From positions 48,215 through 104,128 of the forward strand of contig NZ_AYVL01000011.1 in the NCBI RefSeq assembly GCF_000502835.1: a stretch of 55,914 bases of DNA. The letters are read 5' to 3'. Within the stretch, counting starts at the first letter, position 1; the number at the start of each line of letters is the position of its first letter. The position numbers were made by a program, and so were the translations under genes. This document shows positions 44,006-52,873 of the stretch, one piece after another. This stretch comes from Mesorhizobium sp. LSJC280B00. Lineage in GTDB: Bacteria; Pseudomonadota; Alphaproteobacteria; Rhizobiales; Rhizobiaceae. Under the pieces are notes generated by a model. The model saw nothing but the letters and a program-made list of their open reading frames with translations, searched no databases and was not told the DNA's origin.

Positions 44006-44743
44006 TCAGAACATGCCCTTGATTTTCGCCCACCATCCCGTTTCCTGCTCATGGTGCGGGCGCTCGACATTGTTGGTAAGCGCATTGACGAATGTGACGA
44101 GATTGACCGATGCGAAATCCAGGCCATGGAAATTCGCCCGCCAGCGGCCCTCCTTGTCGATCACATGGGTGATGGTGCCGTGCATCTGATAACCATCATC
44201 CGTCAGCGTGAACTTGTGGCCGAAGGCCTCCGCCAGTCTGCGGGTCGCATCCTCCGGCTGATCCTCCATCGTGGTCAGGAACAGCCAATTGACGGGATCG
44301 AGCCCGTGCGCCGGCCCGTATTTGCTGAGCACGTCCGGCGTGTCCCTGGTCGGGTCGGTGGTGATGGTCACAAAGCTGCCCCGGTCCTTCATCGGCGTGC
44401 CGTTCACCATTTTCTGGATCTCGGCGATCTTCTCGGCATGAAGAGGGCACACATCCGGGCACGACGTGTAGATGAAGTGGAGGACGACCACCTTGCCGCG
44501 CAGATCGGCCGTCCGCACGACACGCCCGTCGGCGGTGCGCAGCGTGAAATCAGGCGCCGGCTTGTCGATCGGCTGGAAATATTTCTCGTCGGCCTCAAGC
44601 GTGGCGTCGATTTCGTCGAGCGAGTGGGCTTGCGCCTGATACGAAAAGCCCGCGGTCAGCGCCGCAATGGCAATTACGTTTAGCAGCAAGCACCTCCATT
44701 CGTTCAAAGCCGATGCAACGCAGCGAGCCTTTAGCCCGAACAT
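44006..44743 (-). CDS. SCO1/SenC family copper chaperone
   Basis: A 245-aa membrane-anchored or secreted SCO protein. The N-terminal hydrophobic segment (19-37) precedes the thioredoxin-like domain with C95/C99 in SCPDVCP and the third copper ligand histidine in MHGTITHVID. SCO proteins deliver copper to the CuA site of cytochrome oxidase or act as thiol reductants. Here the neighbours are a multicopper oxidase, TlpA-like and DsbA-like genes, so a general periplasmic copper role is likely. ATG at 44743 follows a GGGACA-type site. Confidence 0.9.
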   Translation of the reverse strand: MFGLKARCVASALNEWRCLLLNVIAIAALTAGFSYQAQAHSLDEIDATLEADEKYFQPIDKPAPDFTLRTADGRVVRTADLRGKVVVLHFIYTSCPDVCPLHAEKIAEIQKMVNGTPMKDRGSFVTITTDPTRDTPDVLSKYGPAHGLDPVNWLFLTTMEDQPEDATRRLAEAFGHKFTLTDDGYQMHGTITHVIDKEGRWRANFHGLDFASVNLVTFVNALTNNVERPHHEQETGWWAKIKGMF

Positions 44744-44756
44744 ATCTGTCCCTTTC

Positions 44757-45284
44757 TCACTTGGCGGCGATGCGGCTGCGGATGAAGTCGACCATGTCGG
44801 GGACGTCCCATTCGGCCGGCCCAATCAGCCGGCCGATCTCCTTGCCGTCGCGGTCGACCAGCAGGGTTGCCGGAAGGCCGACGGTGCCGATGGCGAACAT
44901 GGCCCTGCCCGAGACGTCGATGTTGAGGGCGAGGTGCTTGATGCCGATGTCGGCGAAGAACTTCTTCACAATCTCAGGACCGGCGCGGTCCATGGACAAC
45001 GCGACGACCTCGAAATCCGGACCGCCGAGTTTGGCCTGTAGGCGATCGAGCGTCGGCATCTCCTTGCGGCAGGGCGCGCACCATGTCGCCCAGACGTTAA
45101 GCAGCACGACCTTGCCGTGGAAATCCGCAAGCATTTTCGGCTTGCCATTGCCATCCTCGAAGCTGATTTCCGGCACGGGGACGGGCGCCTCGTGAACGGC
45201 AAAGTTCTGCGGCGGCTCAGCGGCTGATACCGGCCACGAAAACGCCAGCAGCATGCCAACCAGGACCATAGCTAGTTTGCTCAC
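44757..45284 (-). CDS. TlpA/ResA-like thioredoxin-fold protein
   Basis: A 175-aa secreted redox protein: signal peptide 1-21 (VSKLAMVLVGMLLAFSWPVSA), then a thioredoxin domain with C69/C72 in WATWCAPCRKE and cis-proline in VGLPATLLVD. TlpA/ResA reductants keep the cysteines of SCO and CuA apoproteins reduced, which fits its place directly before the SCO gene (13 bp). GTG at 45284 follows TGAGGA; the frame upstream to 45371 is antisense to nothing useful and lacks a signal peptide. Confidence 0.9.
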   Translation of the reverse strand: MSKLAMVLVGMLLAFSWPVSAAEPPQNFAVHEAPVPVPEISFEDGNGKPKMLADFHGKVVLLNVWATWCAPCRKEMPTLDRLQAKLGGPDFEVVALSMDRAGPEIVKKFFADIGIKHLALNIDVSGRAMFAIGTVGLPATLLVDRDGKEIGRLIGPAEWDVPDMVDFIRSRIAAK

Positions 45285-45291
45285 AATGTCC

Positions 45292-45732
45292 TCACTCGGT
45301 CGCGTAGACGGTGGGCGCCTTGCCGTCCTTGGTGAAGGCGTAGACGACGAAGGGGCCTTGCTTCTCGCCACCCATGCCTGGGGCGCCGGCCGGCATGCCG
45401 GCGAGCGTTATGCCGGTGATGGCAGGGCGCTCGGTCAAAAGCTTCTTGACGATCTCGACCGGCACCAGGCCATCGACGATATAGCCGTCGACCATCAGCG
45501 TGTGGCAGCCTTCGAGGTCGGCCGGCACACCGGCATCGCTGCTGATCTGGGAGAGATTGTTGACCGGCTTTATGTCGACCTTGAAGCCGTTGTGCTCGAG
45601 ATAGTTGGCGTAGGACTCGCAGCAGCTGCATTGCGGGTTCTTGTACATGACGGCGTTGATCGTTGCGGCGAAGGCGGGCAGCGGCGTTGCGATCAGCAGG
45701 GACAGTGCGGCAAGGCGGTGGGTCAGTTTCAT
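45292..45732 (-). CDS. DUF411 domain periplasmic metal-binding protein
   Basis: A 146-aa exported protein with signal peptide 1-22 and the DUF411 motif YKNPQCSCCESYANYLEHNGF (C35, C37, C38), plus GCHTLMVDGYIVDGLVP. DUF411 proteins (CopG-like) occur in copper resistance clusters and have a thioredoxin-like fold. The gene sits 29 bp after the multicopper oxidase and 7 bp before the TlpA-like gene, in one leftward operon. ATG follows AAGGAG. Confidence 0.9.
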   Translation of the reverse strand: MKLTHRLAALSLLIATPLPAFAATINAVMYKNPQCSCCESYANYLEHNGFKVDIKPVNNLSQISSDAGVPADLEGCHTLMVDGYIVDGLVPVEIVKKLLTERPAITGITLAGMPAGAPGMGGEKQGPFVVYAFTKDGKAPTVYATE

Positions 45733-45761
45733 TGCAGTTCTCCTTGGTTGGATAAAACGTT

Positions 45762-47198
45762 TCAGGTCACGCGGAACGCCGTCATCAGGCCGGCCATCTG
45801 GTGATCGGCGACATGGCAGTGCAGCATCCAGTCGCCTGGATTGTCGGCGACGAAGGCGCATTCGATCGTATCCTTGGGGGCGAGCAGCACCGTGTCCTGC
45901 CATTGCCGGTGCGGCACCGGCGAGCCGTTGCGCGAGATGACCGACAGGCTGAAGCCGTGGACATGCATCGGGTGCCACCAGGCGGTTTCGTTGCGCATGG
46001 TGAGATGGCAGGTCACACCGCGTTTCAGCGTGAACTGCGGCGCCATGCCGGCATGGCCGTCGCCGGTCATCGACATGCCGTTGATCGCCCAGGCCGCACC
46101 GCCGTTCATGCCCATCATCCCCATGCCCATCATGCCGCCGACGCCCTTGAGCTTGCCGCCGCCCATCATGCCACCCTGCAGGACGATCTCCTGGCGCTCG
46201 GCGCCAGCGAGGTCGGGCTGGGGCAAGGGGTTGCGCGGCAGGCCGACAGGCGTGTCGAGCGGATGGGTTCTCAGCGGCGGCGCTGCGTCATAGGCCAGCG
46301 TGGTCAGCGTATAGGCGAGGCCGTCGTAGAAATCGTCGATCACCGCGTGGCGGCTACCGGGGTGGCCCTGCATGTCGAGCACGATGTCGATGCGCATGGC
46401 GGGCGCCAGCACCAGGCGACCGCCCTCCGGTTCATGCGGATCGCAGGGCTGGCCGTCGATGGCGACGACGACCGGACGGTGGCCTTCGAAGCGCAGCGCC
46501 ATCATGCGGGCAAGCGAGGCATTGGCGAGCCGCAGCCTGACGCGCTCGCCGGCCTTCACGCTCCGATCGCCTGGCCCCGTGCCGTTGACGGTGACGACAT
46601 TGCCGACGCGGCCCGACATCGACGCATCCATGGCACTGCCGAAGCCGCCGGCGATCTGCCCATCGGCCGCAAGCCGCCAGTCCTGCAGCAGCCACAGAAT
46701 GTCACGGTCGACGGCGACCGGCTCGACCTCCTCGACGACCAGTGCGCCGGCAAGGCCACGGCCGAGCTGGACCAGGCTGTTGGCGTGCGGGTGATACCAG
46801 AAGGTGCCGGCATCGGGCGGGGTGAATTCATAGATGAAATTTTCACCTGGCCTGATCGGCTTCTGCGTCAGGCCGGGCACGCCATCCATGGCGTTCGGCA
46901 GCCGGATGCCATGCCAGTGAACCGTGGTGTCTTCGTCCAGTCCGTTCTCGACGATGATCCGAGCGGGCTGCCCCTGGCGTAAGCGCAGTGTCGGGCCGGG
47001 GACCGTGCCATCATAGGCCCATACCGGAGTGCGCGGACCATCAGGGCCGGCGAACCGTGCCTGGCTCGGCGCCACCCTGATCCGGTATTCGCCGGTGGCC
47101 ATCGCCAGCGCAGGGCGGATCGGCACTGCGGCGGCAATGCTCGCTGCCGCAAGCAGGAATTTGCGGCGCGTTATGAACGGATTTGAAACGGAATTCAC
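45762..47198 (-). CDS. Multicopper oxidase (CueO-like)
   Basis: A 478-aa three-cupredoxin oxidase with a twin-arginine signal (TRRKFLLAAAS). Copper ligands appear in order: HWHG (94-97), HPHAN (136-140), HPMHVHG (409-415) and HCHVADH (460-466), covering the trinuclear centre and type 1 copper (C461). Residues about 343-385 form a Met-rich insertion (for example GGMMGMGMMGMNGG), comparable with the Cu(I)-binding loop of CueO. It likely oxidises Cu(I) in the periplasm. GTG at 47198 is the only plausible start. It leads the leftward copper operon. Confidence 0.92.
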   Translation of the reverse strand: MNSVSNPFITRRKFLLAAASIAAAVPIRPALAMATGEYRIRVAPSQARFAGPDGPRTPVWAYDGTVPGPTLRLRQGQPARIIVENGLDEDTTVHWHGIRLPNAMDGVPGLTQKPIRPGENFIYEFTPPDAGTFWYHPHANSLVQLGRGLAGALVVEEVEPVAVDRDILWLLQDWRLAADGQIAGGFGSAMDASMSGRVGNVVTVNGTGPGDRSVKAGERVRLRLANASLARMMALRFEGHRPVVVAIDGQPCDPHEPEGGRLVLAPAMRIDIVLDMQGHPGSRHAVIDDFYDGLAYTLTTLAYDAAPPLRTHPLDTPVGLPRNPLPQPDLAGAERQEIVLQGGMMGGGKLKGVGGMMGMGMMGMNGGAAWAINGMSMTGDGHAGMAPQFTLKRGVTCHLTMRNETAWWHPMHVHGFSLSVISRNGSPVPHRQWQDTVLLAPKDTIECAFVADNPGDWMLHCHVADHQMAGLMTAFRVT

Positions 47199-47329
47199 TT
47201 TTGTGACCCCTGCGGTAACCGACGGCGAACGTCGCGACGTCGATTGAATTGCTACCGCGCCCGCTGCGCAGTTACGCGCAACCGGGCGATCAAACGCCGC
47301 TAATCAGCCGTGGAACGGCAGAAACGGCG

Positions 47330-47740
47330 TCAGACGAGAGCGCTGGGTCTTGGAGGGAATGGCTCCGGCAGCAGACTTCGCCCGTGCAGGAACGGGGCGG
47401 GAAGCGCGGACGGCAGCTCGGCCTGCGGCAGTCCCGTCACGGGGAGAGCCTCCGGCAGCACCGCCAGAACAGGTGCGACACAGGTCGGCGCACATTGCAT
47501 CGGTTTGTCATTGCCGGCCGAGCCCTTGAGGCAAGCGTTGCAGTCACCGTCCCTGGCATCGGCCATCTTGGCCATGTCGGCGTCGGTGGTGCCGGTATCC
47601 GCGGCCATGGTCATGCGGCCGTCGACTGCCATCCTGGCCGACATGACGGCAGCTTGAGCGGCGGACAGGCTGAACCCGGCGGTCACGACGACCGCGAGAA
47701 GCATGACCAGGAGGTGTTTTGGTGACAGGCGCGCCATCAT
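47330..47740 (-). CDS. Secreted Cys/Met-containing hypothetical protein
   Basis: A 136-aa protein with a clear signal peptide (LLVMLLAVVVTAGFSLSAAQAA). The mature part is Met-rich (AVMSARMAVDGRMTMAADTG, MAKMAD) and has the cysteine pairs CNAC and CAPTC, followed by a Pro-rich tail. I do not recognise a family. The position between the multicopper oxidase and the metal-responsive MerR gene, plus the Met/Cys content, suggests a metal-binding periplasmic role. The ATG at 47740 or 47737 lies directly before the signal peptide; the longer frame to 47794 is less likely. Confidence 0.65.
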   Translation of the reverse strand: MMARLSPKHLLVMLLAVVVTAGFSLSAAQAAVMSARMAVDGRMTMAADTGTTDADMAKMADARDGDCNACLKGSAGNDKPMQCAPTCVAPVLAVLPEALPVTGLPQAELPSALPAPFLHGRSLLPEPFPPRPSALV

Positions 47741-47824
47741 CCGCTCAGGTTGACCGTAAAGTGCGGCTTTTGCAAGCTCCGGATGCCGCGACATCGGGGC
47801 TGACGCGAGCTCTGCTCTGGCAAA

Positions 47825-48250
47825 TCAATGGTGAGGATGCTCGCATTTATCGTGATCCGCCAGCACCTCGATGACACGGCATTCGCAGACTTTTCCGTGC
47901 CGGCAGCCTTCGACCATATGCTCCAGCTCGGCTTTCAACGCTGTAAGGCTGCGTATCCGCTGAACCACGTCGGCCAGACGCGCCTGGGCAATGGCGTCGG
48001 CGGTCGCACAAGGCTGGCTGGGATTATCCTGCAGCGTCAGCAGCGCCCTGATGGCTTCGATCCCGAACCCCAACTCGCGCGCGTGCCTGATGAAGGCGAG
48101 CCGGCGCAAGTCTGCCGCTTCATAATGCCGGCGATTGGTTTCGCTGCGGGCAGGGGCAGGAAGCAACTCGATCTGCTCATAGTAGCGGATGGTTGGAACC
48201 TTCACGCCGCTGTGTCGGGCCGCTTCACCGATGGTCATACCTGCTGGCAT
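47825..48250 (-). CDS. Heavy-metal responsive MerR regulator (CadR/PbrR/ZntR type)
   Basis: A 141-aa MerR protein. The HTH is MTIGEAARHSGVKVPTIRYYE. Cysteines C81, C116, C122, C124 and C136 with a His-rich end (CEHPHH) match the metal loop of Zn/Cd/Pb sensors rather than CueR. It is divergent from a P1B-2 ATPase and shares a 64-bp region holding a perfect CCTCTAG dyad, so it activates the ATPase in response to Zn, Cd or Pb. AGGAG precedes the ATG. M5 is an alternative start. Confidence 0.9.
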   Translation of the reverse strand: MPAGMTIGEAARHSGVKVPTIRYYEQIELLPAPARSETNRRHYEAADLRRLAFIRHARELGFGIEAIRALLTLQDNPSQPCATADAIAQARLADVVQRIRSLTALKAELEHMVEGCRHGKVCECRVIEVLADHDKCEHPHH

Positions 48251-48256
48251 TTTCGC

Positions 48257-48287
48257 TTGCTCCTCTAGTCGCTAGAGGATGTAGCGT
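48257..48287 (+). promoter_or_regulatory. MerR-type promoter/operator of the P-type ATPase
   Basis: TTGCTC (-35, 48257-48262) and TAGCGT (-10, 48282-48287) are 19 bp apart, and the spacer contains the perfect dyad CCTCTAG-TCG-CTAGAGG (48262-48278). The layout equals known CadR/PbrR/ZntR sites. The site overlaps the ribosome site of the divergent regulator gene, giving autorepression. Confidence 0.85.
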
Positions 48288-48314
48288 CGCGCTCGAAGAT
48301 ACAAGAGGTTCACC

Positions 48315-50516
48315 ATGGCTGCGACCAAACAACAGACCCGCTACCGCGTGGAAGGCATGGATTGCGCCGGTTGCGCCAGCAAAATCGATACGGCCGTGCG
48401 GCGGATGCCTGGTGTTCAGGACATCAACGTATCCGTTTCGGCGGGCACTCTGACGGTCACTCATACTCCCGAAAGCAATCTCGGCGCGATCGAGAGGAAG
48501 GTCACCGGCCTCGGCTACGCCGTCGCTCCGCTGACCTCCAAGTCTGGGACGCCGGCGTCCGATCAATCCGCCGACAACAATGCCGACGGAAGGCGCAATC
48601 ACGACGAGAACGTAGCGGGGTTACATGATAACGATGATGCGCCGGCGTCGGAGCTATGGTGGGACAGCGCCAAGGGCCGCCTGGCCATCGCCAGCGGGGT
48701 CGCCTTGGCCGTGGCTTTCGCGATTGATTACGCCTGGCCCGCGACCGGCCCGTGGGCCTTCATCGCCGCAATGCTGCTCGGCCTGGCGCCGATCGCGCGC
48801 CGAGCGGCCATGGCCGCAGCGGCAGGCATTCCGTTTACAATCGAAATGCTGATGACTGTGGCGGCGGCTGGGGCCGTCATCATCGGTGCCGGCGAGGAAG
48901 CGGCGACGGTGGTCTTCTTGTTCCTGATCGGCGAGTTGCTCGAAGGGGTTGCGGCCGGCAACGCACGGTCCAGTATTCAAGCGCTCACGACCCTCGTTCC
49001 CAAAACCGCGTTCGTCGAGAAAGACGGCCAGACCCGCGAGGTGCCGGCCGAAAGCCTGGCTGTGGGCGCCATCATCCTCGTGCGGCCGGGCGACCGGATT
49101 CCGGCTGACGGCGAGATCACCGAAGGCGGGAGCGCCATCGATGAATCACCCGTCTCCGGTGAAAGCGTGCCGGTGCGCAAGGACGTCGGCGACACGGTCT
49201 TTGCCGGCACTATCAACGGCGACGGCGTGCTGCGCGTCAAGGTGACGGCGACCGCCGCAGACAACACGATTGCACGCGTGATCAAGCTGGTCGAGGAGGC
49301 GCAGGAAAACAAGGCGCCGACCGAGCGCTTCATCGATCGCTTTTCGCGCTGGTACATGCCCGGCGTTGTCGCCGTCGCGGCGCTCGTGGCCACCACACCG
49401 CCGCTGCTCTTGGGCGGCGATTGGAACGAATGGATATACAAGGGGCTGGCGCTGCTGCTCATCGGCTGCCCGTGCGCGCTGGTCATTTCAGTTCCGGCGG
49501 CGATCGCGGCGTCGCTTTCGGCCGGAGCCCGGCGCGGCCTGCTGATGAAAGGTGGGGCGGTGCTGGAAGGGCTCGCGACCATCAACGCCGTGGCGCTCGA
49601 CAAGACCGGCACGCTGACGCTCGGCAAGCCGCAGGTCACCGATCTCGTTGCGGTGGGCGCCGGTGAACGCGACATCCTTTCGCTGGCGGCAGCGCTTGAG
49701 ATCGGCTCGAGCCATCCCTTCGCTTTGGCCATCCTCCAAAGGGCCAAAGCCGGCAACATTCCCGTGCCGCCTGCCGCCGAAGCCAAAGCGATCGGCGGTA
49801 AAGGGGTTATCGGTCGTGTCGGCGGCAAGAACCTGTTTCTGGGATCGCCAGTCGCGGCGGGCGAGATAAACCTGCTGCCAGCAGACCAGGCGGCACGCAT
49901 CGTGGCATTGAACGATGAAGGCAAGTCAGTGGCGGTGCTGCTTGTAGACAACGCGTTGGCCGGCTTCATTGCCATGCGCGACGAACCCCGGCCGGATGCT
50001 TTCGCCGGGCTAAAGGCGCTGACCAATGCAGGCATCAGGACAGTCATGCTAACCGGCGACAATAAGCGCACGGCGGCTGCCATCGGCAAACAGCTCGGCA
50101 TCGAGGTGCGCGCCGAACTGCTCCCGGAGGACAAGCAGCGCATCGTCGGCGAGTTGAAGGGGCAGGGGCTTAGGGTAGCCAAGGTCGGCGACGGCATCAA
50201 CGATGCGCCGGCACTTGCCGCGGCCGATGTCGGCATTGCGATGGGCGGCGGCACCGATGTGGCTCTTGAAACGGCTGACGCAGCGGTGCTGCATGGACGC
50301 GTCGGCGACGTTGCGGCCATGATCAGGCTGTCCCAAGCAACCATGGCCAACATCAAGCAGAACGTCACCATTGCGTTGGGCCTGAAGGCAGTGTTCCTGG
50401 TGACGACGATCGCCGGCATCACCGGCCTCTGGCCCGCCATCCTCGCGGACACCGGGGCGACGGTGCTGGTGACGGCCAATGCCATGCGGCTGTTGCGTTG
50501 GAAGAGCAGCTGGTAA
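48315..50516 (+). CDS. Zn/Cd/Pb-translocating P-type ATPase (P1B-2, ZntA/CadA-like)
   Basis: A 733-aa efflux ATPase. An N-terminal HMA domain has C17/C20 in GMDCAGC, followed by a His/Asp-rich linker (about 85-115). Core motifs are CPC (385-387) in the transport helix, DKTGT with phosphorylated D429, and SHP at 466-468. The last helices have GLKAVFLV and LADTGATVLV, the Lys and Asp that define zinc/cadmium/lead pumps. ATG lies 28 bp after the MerR-type promoter -10. It exports divalent metals to the periplasm. Confidence 0.93.
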   Translation: MAATKQQTRYRVEGMDCAGCASKIDTAVRRMPGVQDINVSVSAGTLTVTHTPESNLGAIERKVTGLGYAVAPLTSKSGTPASDQSADNNADGRRNHDENVAGLHDNDDAPASELWWDSAKGRLAIASGVALAVAFAIDYAWPATGPWAFIAAMLLGLAPIARRAAMAAAAGIPFTIEMLMTVAAAGAVIIGAGEEAATVVFLFLIGELLEGVAAGNARSSIQALTTLVPKTAFVEKDGQTREVPAESLAVGAIILVRPGDRIPADGEITEGGSAIDESPVSGESVPVRKDVGDTVFAGTINGDGVLRVKVTATAADNTIARVIKLVEEAQENKAPTERFIDRFSRWYMPGVVAVAALVATTPPLLLGGDWNEWIYKGLALLLIGCPCALVISVPAAIAASLSAGARRGLLMKGGAVLEGLATINAVALDKTGTLTLGKPQVTDLVAVGAGERDILSLAAALEIGSSHPFALAILQRAKAGNIPVPPAAEAKAIGGKGVIGRVGGKNLFLGSPVAAGEINLLPADQAARIVALNDEGKSVAVLLVDNALAGFIAMRDEPRPDAFAGLKALTNAGIRTVMLTGDNKRTAAAIGKQLGIEVRAELLPEDKQRIVGELKGQGLRVAKVGDGINDAPALAAADVGIAMGGGTDVALETADAAVLHGRVGDVAAMIRLSQATMANIKQNVTIALGLKAVFLVTTIAGITGLWPAILADTGATVLVTANAMRLLRWKSSW

Positions 50517-50547
50517 GAGCGACAACGGCATCGTGTTAGGGCAGACC

Positions 50548-51144
50548 ATGCAGCAAGCCATTGCGTCGGACGGCCTTCGCCGGGTGGTGCTTGTCGTCGC
50601 ACTGCTGAACCTGGGTTATTTCGGCATTGAATTCGCCGTCGCGCTGGCGATCGGCTCGGTGTCGCTGTTCGCCGACAGCGTCGATTTTCTGGAAGATGCC
50701 TCGGTCAATCTCCTCATACTGCTCGCCATGGGATGGTCGCTGCGTGCCCGCTCGCGGGTCGGCATGGCGCTGGCGCTTATCCTGCTGGTGCCGGGCCTGG
50801 CGACTCTGTGGACCGCGTGGGAAAAGTTCAACATGCCGGTGCCGCCGCAGCCAACGGCGCTGACACTGGCGGGATTGGGCGCTCTGGCGGTCAATCTGTC
50901 ATGCGCCTACATGCTGGCGCGCTACCGCCATCACAGCGGCAGTCTTACCAGGGCGGCATTCCTCTCGGCCCGCAACGATGCGGTCGCCAATATTGCGATC
51001 ATACTGGCCGGATTGGTGACGGCCTTCCTGTGGCGCTCGGCGTGGCCGGATCTGATCGTCGGCCTGGGAATCGCGGCAGTGAATGCAGATGCGGCGCGCG
51101 AGGTCTGGGAGGCAGCTCGGGAAGAGCACCGGGCCGTTTCGTGA
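50548..51144 (+). CDS. Short CDF-like cation transporter
   Basis: A 198-aa membrane protein with about six helices of the cation diffusion facilitator family. The family metal-site helices are recognisable as LFADSVDFLEDA and LSARNDAVANIAII, but usual histidines are replaced (D and R/N), and the C-terminal cytoplasmic domain is missing. It follows the P1B-2 ATPase by 31 bp, so it is probably co-induced by the same metal. ATG at 50548 follows AGGGC; GTG at 50533 is possible. Confidence 0.8.
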   Translation: MQQAIASDGLRRVVLVVALLNLGYFGIEFAVALAIGSVSLFADSVDFLEDASVNLLILLAMGWSLRARSRVGMALALILLVPGLATLWTAWEKFNMPVPPQPTALTLAGLGALAVNLSCAYMLARYRHHSGSLTRAAFLSARNDAVANIAIILAGLVTAFLWRSAWPDLIVGLGIAAVNADAAREVWEAAREEHRAVS

Positions 51145-51446
51145 ACTCCAAAACGCTCAGCGCGCTGCCGGATTGCCAATCCGCCAATGCAGGCCCCTAT
51201 ACCGGCCAGCAGTCAGCCAGAAACTTGCGCGATCTCTAATATAATCGCACCCTTTCAAAGCGGGCGGAGGGAGAACCGCTCATAAATAAAAATCGGGAGG
51301 AAAACCATGAACAGCATGAGCCTCACCACACTTGGACGAAGTCGACCGGGTCGAAGCGGTGAAACGATGAACCGCTCAAGGCCACGCACGTCATCAAAAG
51401 GCCCGCGTCTCCGAAGAGGACGCGGGCCGGTTTTCGTCGGCAGGCG
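51145..51446. other. Gap with TATAAT box, SD-led short ORF and hairpins
   Basis: TATAAT lies at 51240-51245. An ORF of 47 codons (51307-51450) follows GGAGG but is Arg-rich, runs through the terminator below and overlaps the cupin stop, so coding is doubtful. A short hairpin AGCGGT-N10-ACCGCT sits at 51354-51375. The layout could be a small RNA of about 180 nt or a remnant of a gene. Confidence 0.4.
51400..51430. terminator. Strong bidirectional terminator
   Basis: GGCCCGCGTC pairs with GACGCGGGCC around a short loop (about 51400-51429). The rightward side is followed by GGTTTTC and the leftward side by TTTTGATG, so it can end the cupin transcript from the right and any transcript from the ATPase side. 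Confidence 0.8.
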
Positions 51447-51869
51447 CTAGGCAGGTATCAAGACGGCGATGCGGTGGATGCCGACCACCTTGCTGGTGTT
51501 GGCTGCCTCGTCGGTCTTGCCCTTGGAGCAGGTGTACACGTCACCTTCCTTGAGCTTGAATTCCTTGTCCGCCTTCTTGATCGTGAATTCACCGGCAGCA
51601 ATGGTGCAGACCATGTCGTTGTCCATCACCATTTGAGGGGCGGCTGCTCCGGGCTGAAAGACTATATCGACAATTGAGATGCTCTTGTAAGCGGGGATAT
51701 CGGAATTGCCGGTGCCGACCTCGACCAATCTGACGCCGGGGGCTATCTCCTTGCCTTCCTTCGGGCCGTATTTCTTGACCTTTGCAGCAGCCGCCAGCGT
51801 GAACAAAGGCGTTACCGCTGCCGCCGTCACGCCAAGCGCGATTGCAGACCTGCGATTTATGGTTTTCAT
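51447..51869 (-). CDS. Secreted cupin-like protein
   Basis: A 140-aa protein with an export signal (NRRSAIALGVTAAAVTPLFTLAAAA). The mature part forms a small cupin-like barrel (SIVDIVFQPGAAAPQMVMDNDMVCTIAAGEFTI, then LKEGDVYTCSKG), but the usual cupin histidines are replaced. It is monocistronic and leftward, with a strong terminator after the stop. GGGAGG precedes the ATG at 51869; the frame to 51917 is not needed. Function unknown. Confidence 0.8.
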   Translation of the reverse strand: MKTINRRSAIALGVTAAAVTPLFTLAAAAKVKKYGPKEGKEIAPGVRLVEVGTGNSDIPAYKSISIVDIVFQPGAAAPQMVMDNDMVCTIAAGEFTIKKADKEFKLKEGDVYTCSKGKTDEAANTSKVVGIHRIAVLIPA

Positions 51870-52060
51870 CGCATCCTCCCATTTTATGTTTGGCCACGCA
51901 CCAATGCGCATGACCACAATATATTAACACATATGCAGATAATTGCAGCACGGCGTTTCGGAGCTTCCGGGAGCGAACCGCCTCCCGGTCGAATGCGACC
52001 GAATAGCAAACAATTCCATGCTATGCTGACGAGCCATCAAACGGACGGCGGGGGATAGCA

Positions 52061-52873
52061 ATGTTGGAAACGGACAAGGTATTCGCCGGCTCAATTCCGG
52101 AAAACTACGACCGCTATATGGTGCCGTTGATTTTCGAGCCGTTCGCCGCAGATCTTGCACGACGGGCAGCGTCCTTGTCGCCAAGCGCCGTTTTGGAAAC
52201 CGCCGCGGGCACCGGGGTTGTCACCCGCGCATTGGCGCCAAAACTGTCGCCCGGTGCAAGCTATGTCGTAACCGACCTCAACCAGCCGATGCTCGACTAC
52301 GCCGCTTCGCGGCAAGCTCCCGACGATCGCATCAAATGGCGTCAGGCGGATGCTCTGGCGCTACCGTTTGAAAATGCGGCCTTCGATCTCGTTTGTTGTC
52401 AGTTCGGCGCGATGTTCTTTCCCAACCGCTCATCTGCCTATCGCGAAGCCCGGCGAGTCCTGAAGCCCGGAGGACATTTTCTATTCAGCGTATGGGATCG
52501 CATCGAAGAGAATGTATTTGCGGACGATGTGACGAATGCCCTGGCGAGGATTTTTCCGAACGATCCGCCGCGCTTTCTGGCACGCACGCCGCATGGCTAC
52601 CACGATACGGCACTGATCCGTAGCGAGCTGGAGGACGCAGGTTTTTCCGGTGTGGTGATCGAGACGAGAGCCGAACAAAGCCGTGCCTCCTCGCCGCGCC
52701 TTCCGGCCGTTGCTTATTGCCAGGGCACTCTCCTTCGCAATGAAATCGAGGCCAGAGAGGCGGGAAAACTGGACGCTGCAACCGACTACGCCGCAGCCGC
52801 GATTGCAGACAGGCATGGCAGCGGCGAAGTTGCTGCCAAAATCCAGGCTCACATAGTGGTGGCTGTGGCCTAG
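52061..52873 (+). CDS. Class I SAM-dependent methyltransferase
   Basis: A 270-aa methyltransferase of the UbiE/Methyltransf_11 type. Motif I is VLETAAGTGVVTRALA (about residues 45-60), the ribose acid lies in YVVTDLNQPML, and motif IV is AFDLVCCQFGAMFF. GPGGHFLFSVWD-like sequence (KPGGHFLFSVWD) is the post-motif. ATG follows GGGGGAT. It stands alone between the cupin and the Tlde1-like gene; the substrate is unknown. Confidence 0.88.
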   Translation: MLETDKVFAGSIPENYDRYMVPLIFEPFAADLARRAASLSPSAVLETAAGTGVVTRALAPKLSPGASYVVTDLNQPMLDYAASRQAPDDRIKWRQADALALPFENAAFDLVCCQFGAMFFPNRSSAYREARRVLKPGGHFLFSVWDRIEENVFADDVTNALARIFPNDPPRFLARTPHGYHDTALIRSELEDAGFSGVVIETRAEQSRASSPRLPAVAYCQGTLLRNEIEAREAGKLDAATDYAAAAIADRHGSGEVAAKIQAHIVVAVA

